A stretch of 64,000 nt of DNA, taken from Glaciecola sp947496235 (GTDB lineage: Bacteria > Pseudomonadota > Gammaproteobacteria > Enterobacterales > Alteromonadaceae). The notes beneath the pieces were generated by a model. It was not told the origin of the DNA. It ran no database searches and saw only the letters and a program-made list of their open reading frames with translations. The stretch spans positions 186,001-250,000 of the forward strand of contig NZ_JBLWFH010000007.1 in NCBI RefSeq assembly GCF_050306235.1. The letters are read 5' to 3'. Below, piece by piece: positions 26,646 to 34,725 of the stretch; the stretch's first letter is position 1, and every line of letters begins with the position of its first letter. Made by a program: the position numbers and the translations under genes.

Positions 26646-27284
26646 TTATGCTTTAACCGCTGGCTTGACGATAACGTCACTGCCAGTTGCGCCAGGTACA
26701 GCACCTTTAATTAATAAAAGGTTGTTTTCTGCATCAACACGTACTAGTTCTAAAGACTGAGTAGTCACGCGCTTGTTACCAAGCTGACCAGCCATTTTCT
26801 TGCCTTTAAATACTTTACCTGGAGATTGGTTTTGACCAATTGAACCAGGAGCACGGTGAGACAAAGAGTTACCGTGAGTCATACGCTGAGAACTGAAGTT
26901 CCAACGCTTGATAGCACCGGCAAAACCTTTACCTTTAGAGGTACCTGCTACGTCTACTTTTTTGGTGTCATTGAAGATTTCAACAGTGATTTCACTGCCC
27001 ACTTCGATGTCGGCACCTTCGCCGTCAACTAAGCGGAACTCCCAAAGACCACGGCCAGCTTCAACGCCAGCTTTTGCAAAGTGACCTGCTGCCGCTTTAT
27101 TAACGCGGTTGGCTTTTTTATCGCCAGTAGTCACTTGAAGTGCACGGTAACCGTCAACTTCATCAGTACGTAACTGAGTAACGCGGTTTGGGGTTGCTTC
27201 GATAACAGTCACAGGGATAGAAACACCATCTTCAGTGAAGATACGTGTCATGCCCACTTTACGACCGATAAGACCAATCGACAT
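26646..27284 (-). CDS. rplC: 50S ribosomal protein L3
   Basis: L3 (212 residues, normal) is one of the two proteins that start 50S assembly and reaches the peptidyl transferase centre. The family pattern is clear: IGLIGRKVGMTRIF at the start, GTSKGKGFAGAIKRWNF and HGNSLSHRAPGSIGQ with the Gln that PrmB methylates in E. coli, and PGKVFKGKKMAGQLG. It follows rpsJ by 19 bases. Confidence 0.98.
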   Translation of the reverse strand: MSIGLIGRKVGMTRIFTEDGVSIPVTVIEATPNRVTQLRTDEVDGYRALQVTTGDKKANRVNKAAAGHFAKAGVEAGRGLWEFRLVDGEGADIEVGSEITVEIFNDTKKVDVAGTSKGKGFAGAIKRWNFSSQRMTHGNSLSHRAPGSIGQNQSPGKVFKGKKMAGQLGNKRVTTQSLELVRVDAENNLLLIKGAVPGATGSDVIVKPAVKA

Positions 27285-27303
27285 TGTTATTACCCTCTTC
27301 TTC

Positions 27304-27615
27304 TTAGCCTAGGCTGATTTGAACATCAACGCCGGCAGCCAAGTCCAATCTCATCAAAGCGTCAACTGTCTTATCAGTTGGTTCAATGATATCTACTAAA
27401 CGCTTGTGCGTACGTATTTCGTATTGATCACGTGCGTCTTTGTTTACGTGTGGAGAAACCAACACAGTGTAACGCTCTTTGCGTGTAGGAAGTGGAATTG
27501 GACCACTAACTTGTGCACCAGTGCGCTTAGCTGTATCTACGATCTCCGCCGTAGACTGATCGATCAACTTGTGATCAAACGCTTTAAGACGAATACGAAT
27601 TCTTTGATTAGCCAT
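27304..27615 (-). CDS. rpsJ: 30S ribosomal protein S10 (NusE)
   Basis: S10 (103 residues, normal) is a 30S head protein and, as NusE, a partner of NusB in rRNA and phage lambda antitermination. Typical sequence: NQRIRIRLKAFDHKLIDQS, SGPIPLPTRKERYTVLVSPH and THKRLVDIIEPTDKTVDAL. It is the first gene of the operon, 237 bases after the predicted transcription start, with the regulatory leader between. Confidence 0.98.
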   Translation of the reverse strand: MANQRIRIRLKAFDHKLIDQSTAEIVDTAKRTGAQVSGPIPLPTRKERYTVLVSPHVNKDARDQYEIRTHKRLVDIIEPTDKTVDALMRLDLAAGVDVQISLG

Positions 27616-27852
27616 CGATTAAGCTCCAATCGAAAGAACAAAAAAATTCATCTCTTCGCTCCCTTCTTTCGTAGGAGGAAAAGATGTGCGTAAACCGATA
27701 ACTCCCTATTGGAGTTCTGTTCTAAGTGTTAATGCTGTTAATTTAATAACTGCTAGTTAATTAAAGAAGTGATAACACTCGTAGACCTAATTAACTAACC
27801 ACTAACTAATGCCTTGCTGACGTTTCTTATTGAGTTGCCCCTCAGACAGTGG
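27616..27852 (-). promoter_or_regulatory. S10 operon leader (L4-type autoregulatory leader)
   Basis: The stretch from the predicted transcription start to rpsJ is about 235 bases without a gene. Near its 3' end a strong hairpin (27649-27686; arms CATCTTTTCCTCC and GGGAGCGAAGAGATG on the minus strand) is followed by seven U residues (27640-27646), which is an attenuator layout. A smaller hairpin AACTCC/GGAGTT lies just upstream. In E. coli the S10 leader has a comparable pair of hairpins that bind L4, causing NusA-dependent termination and blocking translation. The match here is by position and shape, not proven by alignment. Confidence 0.75.
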
Positions 27853-27858
27853 GCGCGA

Positions 27859-27886
27859 ATTATACAGGCATTGGTCACTGTGTCAA
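27859..27886 (-). promoter_or_regulatory. S10 operon promoter
   Basis: On the minus strand a perfect -35 box TTGACA (27881-27886) and a perfect -10 box TATAAT (27859-27864) are separated by 16 bases, with a GC-rich stretch GCGCCC just after. Such a strong sigma-70 promoter with a GC-rich discriminator is what a growth-controlled ribosomal operon should have. Transcription would start near 27852. Confidence 0.9.
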
Positions 27887-28056
27887 CACAATAACCAGAT
27901 TATTTTGCTTGGATAGCCTTTATTCTTTGTTGGGTGCGCTTAAAATAGTAACTGGACATAAAAATTGATTGTTGTTTTTAGATATTGCTGTCGATATATT
28001 GCTTAGTCTGCACCCCACATAGACTTAGCCTAAACTGAAATGGACTTGTGGTAATA
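27887..28056. other. Intergenic stretch between the S10 promoter and the solute-binding remnant
   Basis: Together with the leader this makes about 440 bases without an intact gene. Beyond the S10 promoter I see no tRNA, small ORF with a ribosome-binding site, or clear terminator. If the downstream gene is a truncated remnant, its missing 5' part is not found here in any obvious frame. Confidence 0.4.
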
Positions 28057-28431
28057 ATGAGAATAGTAAAATTCAACTCGCATTACATAAATGAACAACC
28101 TATCACTCTGACGATGCGAGGACGGAGTGATTATTTCATTGCTTATCCTGATGAAATAGCCGACCGGTTGGAGCAAACCAAGTCAAAAGCGAGATTTGTT
28201 TCCTATGGGATTGCCGGATTACCCAAGGCAACAACGGGTTATTTATTGTGTAATCAGGCCGCTAACGAAAATCAGTTTGTAAAAGAAGCTAACAAGGTGA
28301 TAGTTGAAAATCTATATGCAGGTGAAACCGAACGCCTATATAAAAAGTATTTTAGTTCTGAATTGGCATCTGAAATTACGACATTCTATAAGTCGATTGT
28401 TGGCAAAGAAGATATCTCTGTGAATCAATAA
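28057..28431 (+). pseudogene. Remnant of a family 3 solute-binding protein (C-terminal lobe)
   Basis: This 124-residue product has no signal peptide. Its sequence resembles the last lobe of an amino-acid-type periplasmic binding protein (SBP_bac_3): TMRGRSDYFIAYPDE is like the segment following the hinge, and FVKEANKVIVENLYAG with LYKKYFSS is like the usual C-terminal helix (compare IYKKWF). The N-terminal half and export signal are missing, so it is probably a decayed gene rather than a working transporter part. ATG at 28057 or a GTG nine bases earlier could serve as start. It could also be a small cytoplasmic protein of unknown role; the family match is by eye only. Confidence 0.45.
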
Positions 28432-28678
28432 AAACTGCATTTCTAAACCTCTAACATACTAGCGCGTGTTTATCTCAGATAAAATTTGATTAGCAAGTCT
28501 CATCAAGAACAATTCTTTGTTCAAATTTTTAGTCAGTCTGCCGATAGTTGATTATGAAGAGAATTCTCAGTTTTGTAACGGCAATAAACTAGTCCAAAGT
28601 GCAGATAAACAAACATATGAAAAACTGCATAATTAATCCTGTTGAACTCGTTATTTTTTGTAGGGGATAAAGCAACCA

Positions 28679-30895
28679 ATGCTCGAACAGGCAGACAGAC
28701 AACGGATACTCACAGAATTAGCTAGCAGATTGGAGGCCCATCCGACCTTAACTGCTGCTTATCGTGAGGTAGAACCTTTAATTTTAAAGGCCTTTGGTGC
28801 TGCCCGTATGTCCTTATTTCAACGTCGTCGTCAACATCAAGACTTAGTCGCAAGATTTAAAACGGGTAAAGAGACTCGTGAGATAAAAGTTCCTATCAGC
28901 CCACTATCGATTGCCGGATATGTGGCTATGGCCCAACAATCTGTCATCATTAATGACCCCTACGATGATGAACAATTAAAACAAATCCATTTTAGATTAC
29001 GCTTTGATAAAAAATTCGATACCGCCAGTCAATTTAAAACTGAAAATGTCATTTGTGTCCCAGTAATCAATGCAGGTGTATTGATGGGGGTAATGCAAGT
29101 TATTAATAAAGCAGAAGGTGAGTTTGATAGTGACGATCTCGAACTTGCCACCCGCATTGCTGAAATGCTGGGCAATAAGTTCAGGTATGAATTAGGGGGC
29201 ACCAAAAATCCGTTCGATTATCTAGTCCATCGCGGTTTAATTCAGCAAAAAGCCCTAGATGAATATTGCCAATCGGATAACACCAGACAAATCGTACAAC
29301 GTTTAATTTCCGAAGCTAGAATTAATGAAGATGACATTGGTGAAGCTTTGTCTGTTCACTATCAGGTGCCTTTTATTAAATTCTTACCTGATAACTACAA
29401 TCTTCACCAAGGCAATAGCAAGCTCAATCTATCCTATTTAAAGCGTAATTTTGTTGCAGTCGTCTCTGACGTACGAGAAAACCCCGTGGTTCTCATGTTG
29501 GAACCCAACAACGCTGCTTTGTTAATGGAAATCGAAAGTGCATTGGGTATCGATAGCTACGAAATTGCGGTTAGTCTACCCAATCATATTCTGCAATATC
29601 TCGGTGAAACAAACGCTGGGGCTGGTCCAGGTGAAATGGATGAAATTCTCGATGAAATCGGGACATCTATGGAAGAAGACGACGACCACAGTGATGAAAT
29701 GGCTGAAGATGCGCCTGCCGTGGTGCGTTTAGTGAGTCGCGTTTTACAAGATGCAAAACGTTTAAATGCATCAGATATTCACATAGATCCAGAAAAAGGC
29801 GCACCAACACGGGTGCGTATGCGGGTGGACGGTGTTATACGAGATATAACTCAGGTTCCAGCGAGTCACCATAGCGCGGTTATTGCGCGTATCAAAATTA
29901 TGTCCGGCTTGAACATCGCTGAAAAACGGGTTCCACAAGACGGTAAACTTGCATTTAAAATGTCAGGACAACCGGTAGAAGTACGGGTAGCCACTATTCC
30001 GACTGTGGCGGGTGAAGGTGTGGTCATGCGTATATTGGCAACCGGCGGTGCCATGCCAATTGAAAAAATGAACCTGATGCCTGAAACCATGACTCGCTTG
30101 AAAGAGATGATAAAAAAACCTCATGGTATTTTACTGGTAGTAGGACCAACAGGTTCGGGTAAAACCACCACATTACATGCTGTACTTGGTTATCTAAACA
30201 CGCCTGAACGCAAAATATGGACAGCTGAAGATCCTGTGGAAATTACGCAGCCCGGCCTTCAACAGGTGCAAGTCAGCGCCAAAATTGGATTTAACTTTGC
30301 CGCAGCATTAAGAGCATTCTTGCGTGCTGACCCTGATATTATATTAATTGGTGAGATGCGGGATAAAGAAACCGCTCATGCGGGTATTGAAGCTTCTCTT
30401 ACAGGTCACTTGGTACTATCAACCCTGCACACAAACTCTGCCCCTGAAACTATTACCCGTTTATTAGATTTAGGTTTGGATCCAGTCAACTTTTCTGATG
30501 CCTGTGTGGGTATACTTGCGCAACGACTAATTCGAACACTGTGTCCAAATTGTAAGGAAAAATACACTGCAACCGCAGACGATTTTGTATTTTTGCGACG
30601 TCAATACGGGGAAGAGTGGTTCGATGAACTGGATATTGATGAGAATGTGCAGTTACATAAAGCAAAAGGTTGTGAAGCCTGCGGCGAAACCGGCTATAAA
30701 GGACGTACTGGTGTTCATGAGCTTTTGGGAATGACCAATGAACTACGCGCATTAGTTTACAAAGAAGCCTCAGTGACTGAAATGAAAGACCAAGCAATGA
30801 AAGATGGTATGCGCACCCTTACTCAAGATGCAGTACGCAAGGTTATTAAAGGCGATACCGACATCTTGCAACTACAGACGCTAAGTGGCCATTAG
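28679..30895 (+). CDS. Orphan GspE/PulE-type ATPase with N-terminal GAF domain
   Basis: This 738-residue secretion or pilus ATPase has an N-terminal GAF-like domain (about 15-165), a MshEN/GspE N2-like middle (about 180-310) and a C-terminal T2SSE ATPase. The ATPase shows Walker A GPTGSGKTTT (about 489), an Asp box (RADPDIILIGEMRDKETA) and a His box (TGHLVLSTLHTN). A zinc-type four-Cys loop follows: CPNC and, about 50 residues later, CEACGETGYKGRTG. No other secretion or pilus gene adjoins it, and the MSHA locus has its own MshE. A GAF domain on such an ATPase suggests control by a small ligand. It may serve the MSHA, type IV or type II machine from a distance, or another process. Confidence 0.88.
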   Translation: MLEQADRQRILTELASRLEAHPTLTAAYREVEPLILKAFGAARMSLFQRRRQHQDLVARFKTGKETREIKVPISPLSIAGYVAMAQQSVIINDPYDDEQLKQIHFRLRFDKKFDTASQFKTENVICVPVINAGVLMGVMQVINKAEGEFDSDDLELATRIAEMLGNKFRYELGGTKNPFDYLVHRGLIQQKALDEYCQSDNTRQIVQRLISEARINEDDIGEALSVHYQVPFIKFLPDNYNLHQGNSKLNLSYLKRNFVAVVSDVRENPVVLMLEPNNAALLMEIESALGIDSYEIAVSLPNHILQYLGETNAGAGPGEMDEILDEIGTSMEEDDDHSDEMAEDAPAVVRLVSRVLQDAKRLNASDIHIDPEKGAPTRVRMRVDGVIRDITQVPASHHSAVIARIKIMSGLNIAEKRVPQDGKLAFKMSGQPVEVRVATIPTVAGEGVVMRILATGGAMPIEKMNLMPETMTRLKEMIKKPHGILLVVGPTGSGKTTTLHAVLGYLNTPERKIWTAEDPVEITQPGLQQVQVSAKIGFNFAAALRAFLRADPDIILIGEMRDKETAHAGIEASLTGHLVLSTLHTNSAPETITRLLDLGLDPVNFSDACVGILAQRLIRTLCPNCKEKYTATADDFVFLRRQYGEEWFDELDIDENVQLHKAKGCEACGETGYKGRTGVHELLGMTNELRALVYKEASVTEMKDQAMKDGMRTLTQDAVRKVIKGDTDILQLQTLSGH

Positions 30896-31024
30896 TTTTT
30901 CTAGCACCCAATAGACTATTGAAGAACTATTTTGAGCGGTTTGCGTCTGCATGAAAAATAGTCAAAAAAACTTGGAATCTTCAAAAACTCATCATTGTAC
31001 TGAAAATGACAACCTAATTGGAAT

Positions 31025-31071
31025 TTGTAAAAACACAAACATGAAGTATAATTTAGCTAAGTTTAGCTAAG
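31025..31071 (+). promoter_or_regulatory. Promoter and twin palindromic operator of the toxin-antitoxin operon
   Basis: A -35-like TTGTAA (31025-31030) and -10 TATAAT (31047-31052) with 16-base spacing are followed by two perfect palindromes TTAGCTAA (31053-31060 and 31063-31070), set exactly 10 bases apart, one helical turn. This fits cooperative autorepression by an antitoxin-toxin complex. Confidence 0.75.
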
Positions 31072-31084
31072 TCATAGGTGACAT

Positions 31085-31315
31085 ATGCAATCGAATATGC
31101 ATGAAGCAAAAAGTAAATTATCACAACTGGTCGATTTAGCTGTATCTGGGAAAGAAGTTGTGATTGCTAAGGCAGGAAAAGCCGCGGTTAAGTTGGTGCC
31201 GTATACGGGAAAAAGTGAAAGGGTATTTGGACAATTCAAAGGCCAATTCATTATGTCGGACGATTTTGATTCCCACGAAATCAATGATGAAATAGAGAAA
31301 ACATTTGGAATCTAA
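31085..31315 (+). CDS. Type II antitoxin, Phd/YefM family
   Basis: This 76-residue protein is an antitoxin. Its N-terminal Phd/YefM fold is shown by MHEAKSKLSQLVDLAVSGKEVVIAKAGK followed by VKLVPY, which binds DNA as a dimer. The C-terminal part (DDFDSHEINDEIEKTFGI) is the acidic, flexible tail that wraps the toxin. It overlaps the toxin start by one base, so the two are co-translated. The twin palindrome upstream is the likely operator. The ATG is preceded by AGGTG. Because the toxin is VapC-type, the protein may be called VapB by pairing, but its fold is Phd-like. Confidence 0.9.
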   Translation: MQSNMHEAKSKLSQLVDLAVSGKEVVIAKAGKAAVKLVPYTGKSERVFGQFKGQFIMSDDFDSHEINDEIEKTFGI

Positions 31316-31701
31316 TGGAACGGATACTACTAGATACTCATGCATTTATATGGTGGATGAACGGCGACAGTAGAATGGGTGAAATAGCCAAAAAGTGTAT
31401 TGCTAGCGCTAGCAACGAGATTTACGTGAGTGCAGCGACTGTTTGGGAAATGTCAATTAAACAACAGATGGGAAAGCTAATTACACCGGATGATATAGAG
31501 TCATCGATACTAGAGGCAGGATTTAGCCCATTATCTATTACTGCTTTTCATGGGCAGCAAGCGGGAAGACTCCCACTACATCATAAAGACTCCTTTGATC
31601 GAATGTTGATTGCACAAGCCCAAGCTGAAGGGCTAAAACTAATGACCAAAGATGAGTGCTTTCTTGCTTATGGTATTAGAACAATAGACCCCATCAAGTA
31701 G
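31315..31701 (+). CDS. vapC: Type II toxin, VapC-type PIN-domain ribonuclease
   Basis: This 128-residue PIN-domain protein is the toxin of the pair. Family acidic residues are present: Asp7 in LLDTHAFIWW, Glu near residue 45 (VSAATVWEMSIK) and Asp near 93 (HKDSFDRMLIAQA), which bind metal ions for RNA cutting, with a later acidic site near TKDE. Its target (often tRNA or rRNA) cannot be predicted. The ATG overlaps the antitoxin stop by one base. The convergent AraC-type gene ends nine bases away. The pair could be part of the accessory gene pool. Confidence 0.92.
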   Translation: MERILLDTHAFIWWMNGDSRMGEIAKKCIASASNEIYVSAATVWEMSIKQQMGKLITPDDIESSILEAGFSPLSITAFHGQQAGRLPLHHKDSFDRMLIAQAQAEGLKLMTKDECFLAYGIRTIDPIK

Positions 31702-31710
31702 CTAGGCGCT

Positions 31711-33327
31711 CTACCCCACCCGCTTACTTAAAATAGAAGGAGAGAATCCAAACTCTTCGCGAAAACACTTACTAAAGTAAGAGGGATTATAAATGCCTAC
31801 TTCCAAACTTGCTTTTGTGACCGACATGCCCTGTAAAATCATGGATTTTGACTTTTCTAACCGATATTTACGCAAATATAATCGAAAACTCGTCTGATAG
31901 TATTTGCTGATATATCTCTGTAGCGTTTTCTCATGCATGTTTAGCTGATCTGCACAATCTTGCATAGTAAAAGAGGGATTATCGAAATGCACCGATAAAC
32001 ACTGAGAAAAACGCTGCTGAAAGTCCTGCTCATTGGTGGTGTCAACATCTTCATTCTCTAAGGTATAGGTGACTAAAGCCTCTTCGACTTTTTGCTCTGA
32101 TAATTTGTTTTCATAAATCAAATTGGTCAATAAAGACAGCACCTCTTGACTCGAAACGGGCTGTTCCAAAATATAGTGAATACCACTGTTCAATATATTA
32201 AGCCTTTCTTCCATAGAAATAGGTGACACCAAGAAAATAATAGGAATTTGGCGCAACTGCTTTTGATACTGAAAGATTTTTTTTAATTGAATACCTTCGC
32301 CGTACTGAGCAGCTAGGTCACACACAATAAATTGTGGAGCTCTTTGTAAAACCAAGCTTATAACAATATCTAGGTTATTAACCGAATGGGTACGCAGCCT
32401 TTCATTCAGTTTTCGTTGTAGCTCATGTGAAGCGTTTTTTTGCGGATTAAAAAGAATGATGTCGTAATTTTCAACGTCATTCAATGCGTCATGTTCAATG
32501 GGTAAGTTTTCTGCTTGCTGAGATGCCGCAAGAGGAAAGCTTGCTCTAATACAAGTGCCATAGTCCAAGGCACATGCAATCTCTAAATCACCTCCCAATG
32601 ATTTAAGTGCCGTAATTATACTCGGTAAGTCAATAAAACAATTGGCATCTGTATAGCGCCGGAAATGAGGTTGACGGAACATTGATTGGGCATAAATTTG
32701 TGACAGTGATTTTTCCGACAAACCCCTACCATTGTCCCTAACATTTAATACAAAACTACCAGCAACGACAATACCCGATACAGTAATCTGTGTACCAGAC
32801 GGGTTATGGACAATAGCGTTAAGTATGAGTTCTCTTATAATTTTCTGTAGAAAGGCTTGAGGCATGTCGATATAAGCGTGGTCAATTTGCGTTACAACCA
32901 ACTTGCATCGATGAGCTTGTGCATAGTTGCTTAGGCTTTGCATAGTCTCAAAAAAATGCTGTCTGAACGAAATCGAAGAGTCCGCTTGTTTGGTCTTATT
33001 TTGTGATGGCTTTTTGGGCGCGGATCGCGCTAGCTTATCGGAGATCGAACGTAATTGGGCTATCTCATTTCTTAAATCTGTTTGATAAAGCGGTAACCCT
33101 TGCTCATCAAATTGATGTGCACTGCGGGATTTGATCATGTTAGTGACAACCGCTTTTAATTGCGCTGAAATTTGCTGGGCATCAATGTGCCTCGAAACTC
33201 TAGCTTGAGGTTCAATGCTACCTGTAAGTGAAGACTTATAACGTGATAATTGCTTTCGCTGTACTAAAAGTACAAGAGAGAGAACAACTACGACAATAAC
33301 CAGTCCAATTTTGATTCCAAATTCCAT
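31711..33327 (-). CDS. Membrane HATPase-receiver-AraC fusion regulator
   Basis: This 538-residue protein unites sensor and regulator parts in one chain. A single transmembrane helix (about 5-24) is followed by a histidine-kinase-type ATPase domain (about 150-275) with N box LILNAIVHNP and G1 box VRDNGRG. Next comes a receiver-like domain (about 290-410); an Asp is kept in QFIVCDL but the usual Lys reads EQP and the N-terminal acidic pair is missing, so phosphorylation is doubtful. A C-terminal AraC HTH follows (about 435-535: FTMQDCADQLNMHEKTLQRYISK and FGFSPS). No HisKA dimerisation/phosphoacceptor domain is seen. It resembles a hybrid two-component system that lost its sensor and His. Role and regulon are unknown. 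It converges on vapC. Confidence 0.85.
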   Translation of the reverse strand: MEFGIKIGLVIVVVVLSLVLLVQRKQLSRYKSSLTGSIEPQARVSRHIDAQQISAQLKAVVTNMIKSRSAHQFDEQGLPLYQTDLRNEIAQLRSISDKLARSAPKKPSQNKTKQADSSISFRQHFFETMQSLSNYAQAHRCKLVVTQIDHAYIDMPQAFLQKIIRELILNAIVHNPSGTQITVSGIVVAGSFVLNVRDNGRGLSEKSLSQIYAQSMFRQPHFRRYTDANCFIDLPSIITALKSLGGDLEIACALDYGTCIRASFPLAASQQAENLPIEHDALNDVENYDIILFNPQKNASHELQRKLNERLRTHSVNNLDIVISLVLQRAPQFIVCDLAAQYGEGIQLKKIFQYQKQLRQIPIIFLVSPISMEERLNILNSGIHYILEQPVSSQEVLSLLTNLIYENKLSEQKVEEALVTYTLENEDVDTTNEQDFQQRFSQCLSVHFDNPSFTMQDCADQLNMHEKTLQRYISKYYQTSFRLYLRKYRLEKSKSMILQGMSVTKASLEVGIYNPSYFSKCFREEFGFSPSILSKRVG

Positions 33328-33533
33328 TTTAGCTTATCCGTTTACCGCTCCTACTTCCGCTGGTGGACAAACCAGCTTGTTTGATAATACATCAATCTTT
33401 GTATAAATAAAGTACCATGCCCCCACAAAAATGAACCTGCTTGTTAGTACAGTTTTTGAATTACCTAGCTTTTCAGAACTAAAACAATAACTTCGCCTCA
33501 ATCGTAGGCAATAAACAAAACCCCTCTCAATTT

Positions 33534-33553
33534 AACTGTTTTTTTATACAGTA
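33534..33553. promoter_or_regulatory. LexA box upstream of yebG
   Basis: AACTGT followed by eight bases and ACAGTA closely matches the gammaproteobacterial LexA site (CTGT-N8-ACAG core at 33536-33551). It lies just ahead of a -10-like TATAGT (33561-33566), so LexA would block the yebG promoter until DNA damage. Confidence 0.88.
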
Positions 33554-33611
33554 ATCATGCTATAGTAATTTTAGAAATTCATTTCAGACAAGAGAAGATG
33601 GGAGACACTGT

Positions 33612-33896
33612 ATGCCAGTCATTACCCAATATGTGGTCCAGCATAAGGGAGTAGATAAATTGATTACTACGGATAAAAAAGAAGCTGATCAATACGATAA
33701 AATGCTCGAGATAGCGGATAACATGATAAATTACATCAGTTCCAAAGGAATTGAGTTAGATGAAGAGACATCTGAAGAACTTGGTATCTTATTGGCGAAA
33801 AATAAAGAATCCATCGCTAAGTTGCTTAAGGGTACCAGTGCGGATGATATCTTAGAAAAAGAAAAAGCTGATGTTGTAGAGATGAAGAAAGCCTGA
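33612..33896 (+). CDS. yebG: SOS-induced YebG family protein
   Basis: YebG is a small DNA-damage-inducible protein of unknown biochemical role. This 94-residue protein matches the family: VITQYVVQHKGVDKLITTDKKEADQYDKMLE at the start (in E. coli a similar AVEVKYVVIREGEEKMSFTSKKEADAYDKMLD-type pattern), then a helical C-terminus with LLAKNKESIAKLL. The LexA box upstream agrees with SOS control. GGGAG at about 33600 is the ribosome-binding site. Confidence 0.92.
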   Translation: MPVITQYVVQHKGVDKLITTDKKEADQYDKMLEIADNMINYISSKGIELDEETSEELGILLAKNKESIAKLLKGTSADDILEKEKADVVEMKKA

Positions 33897-33959
33897 GTAT
33901 TGAGCCAAGTTGATGCTTCATGTTAGGATAAAGCCGACTTGTTAAGTGGTCGGACATCT

Positions 33960-34718
33960 ATGCAGATTCATCAAATTTCGGGCTTTATCCAAAATATATT
34001 TCTTGTGGAGTATGACCACGGGTGTATGTTATTAGATGGGGCTAGTAGAGCAGATCTAAGGCACATAATTCGTTTCTTCAAAGACGTTTTGCAACGGCCG
34101 ATTACTGACCTTAAAGTTGTCATGGTGACCCATATGCACCCTGATCATGCTGGTTGTGCCCATAAATTACGTGAAGTATCAGGCTGTAAAATTGTTACTG
34201 GAGATGTGAGCAAACCTTGGTATTCTGGCATTTCCGGTCGTTTTTCTCATTTGGTCGATATTAGTCTAGCCTACTGGGTAGCTAATCGTTTGAATAAGCC
34301 TTTTGGTAACCTTTGGTTTTCAACAAAGTTAAAGCCTGATGTGATGTTATCAGACGGTGACCGAATACCCGAATTTCAAGATTGGCAAGTTATCACTACG
34401 CCTGGTCATACGGACCGAGATATCAGTATTTACAACCTCGAACATAATAAAATTTATGTTGCCGATTTGATTGTCAGAGTAAAAAAGCAACTGACGAGCC
34501 CTTTCCCTGTGCACTTCCCCAATAGCTATCGTAATTCTCTACGCAAATTACAAGACTTCATTGGATTCGAACTCATGATGGCACATGTGGACAACACTGA
34601 GCTGTCGGAAGAAGTGCTCAGCCAATTAATCAGTAATGCACCTGAAACCCCAAGAACCAATCTAAACGCAGTTAAAAATAAAATTCAGCGGATTAACTTA
34701 CTTAGAAGCAAAACTTAA
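33960..34718 (+). CDS. Metallo-beta-lactamase-fold hydrolase
   Basis: This 252-residue protein has the MBL fold with its metal motif THMHPDHAG, then His in TTPGHTDRDISIY, Asp in KIYVADLI and a late His in MMAHVDN. The full set of ligands argues for a working binuclear metal enzyme. The family covers thioesterases, lactonases and many others, and no signal peptide is present, so it is cytoplasmic; a beta-lactamase role is not implied. The ATG at 33960 is likely; a TTG 21 bases upstream is less likely. It converges with tldD with seven bases between. Confidence 0.85.
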   Translation: MQIHQISGFIQNIFLVEYDHGCMLLDGASRADLRHIIRFFKDVLQRPITDLKVVMVTHMHPDHAGCAHKLREVSGCKIVTGDVSKPWYSGISGRFSHLVDISLAYWVANRLNKPFGNLWFSTKLKPDVMLSDGDRIPEFQDWQVITTPGHTDRDISIYNLEHNKIYVADLIVRVKKQLTSPFPVHFPNSYRNSLRKLQDFIGFELMMAHVDNTELSEEVLSQLISNAPETPRTNLNAVKNKIQRINLLRSKT

Positions 34719-34725
34719 TTGTAGC

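Noticed and set aside
31025..31701. Mobile element boundary around the toxin-antitoxin pair
   Set aside because: No integrase, transposase, direct repeats or tRNA were found around it.
33960..34718. Beta-lactamase resistance gene
   Set aside because: The MBL fold is broad, and no export signal is present, so resistance is not supported.
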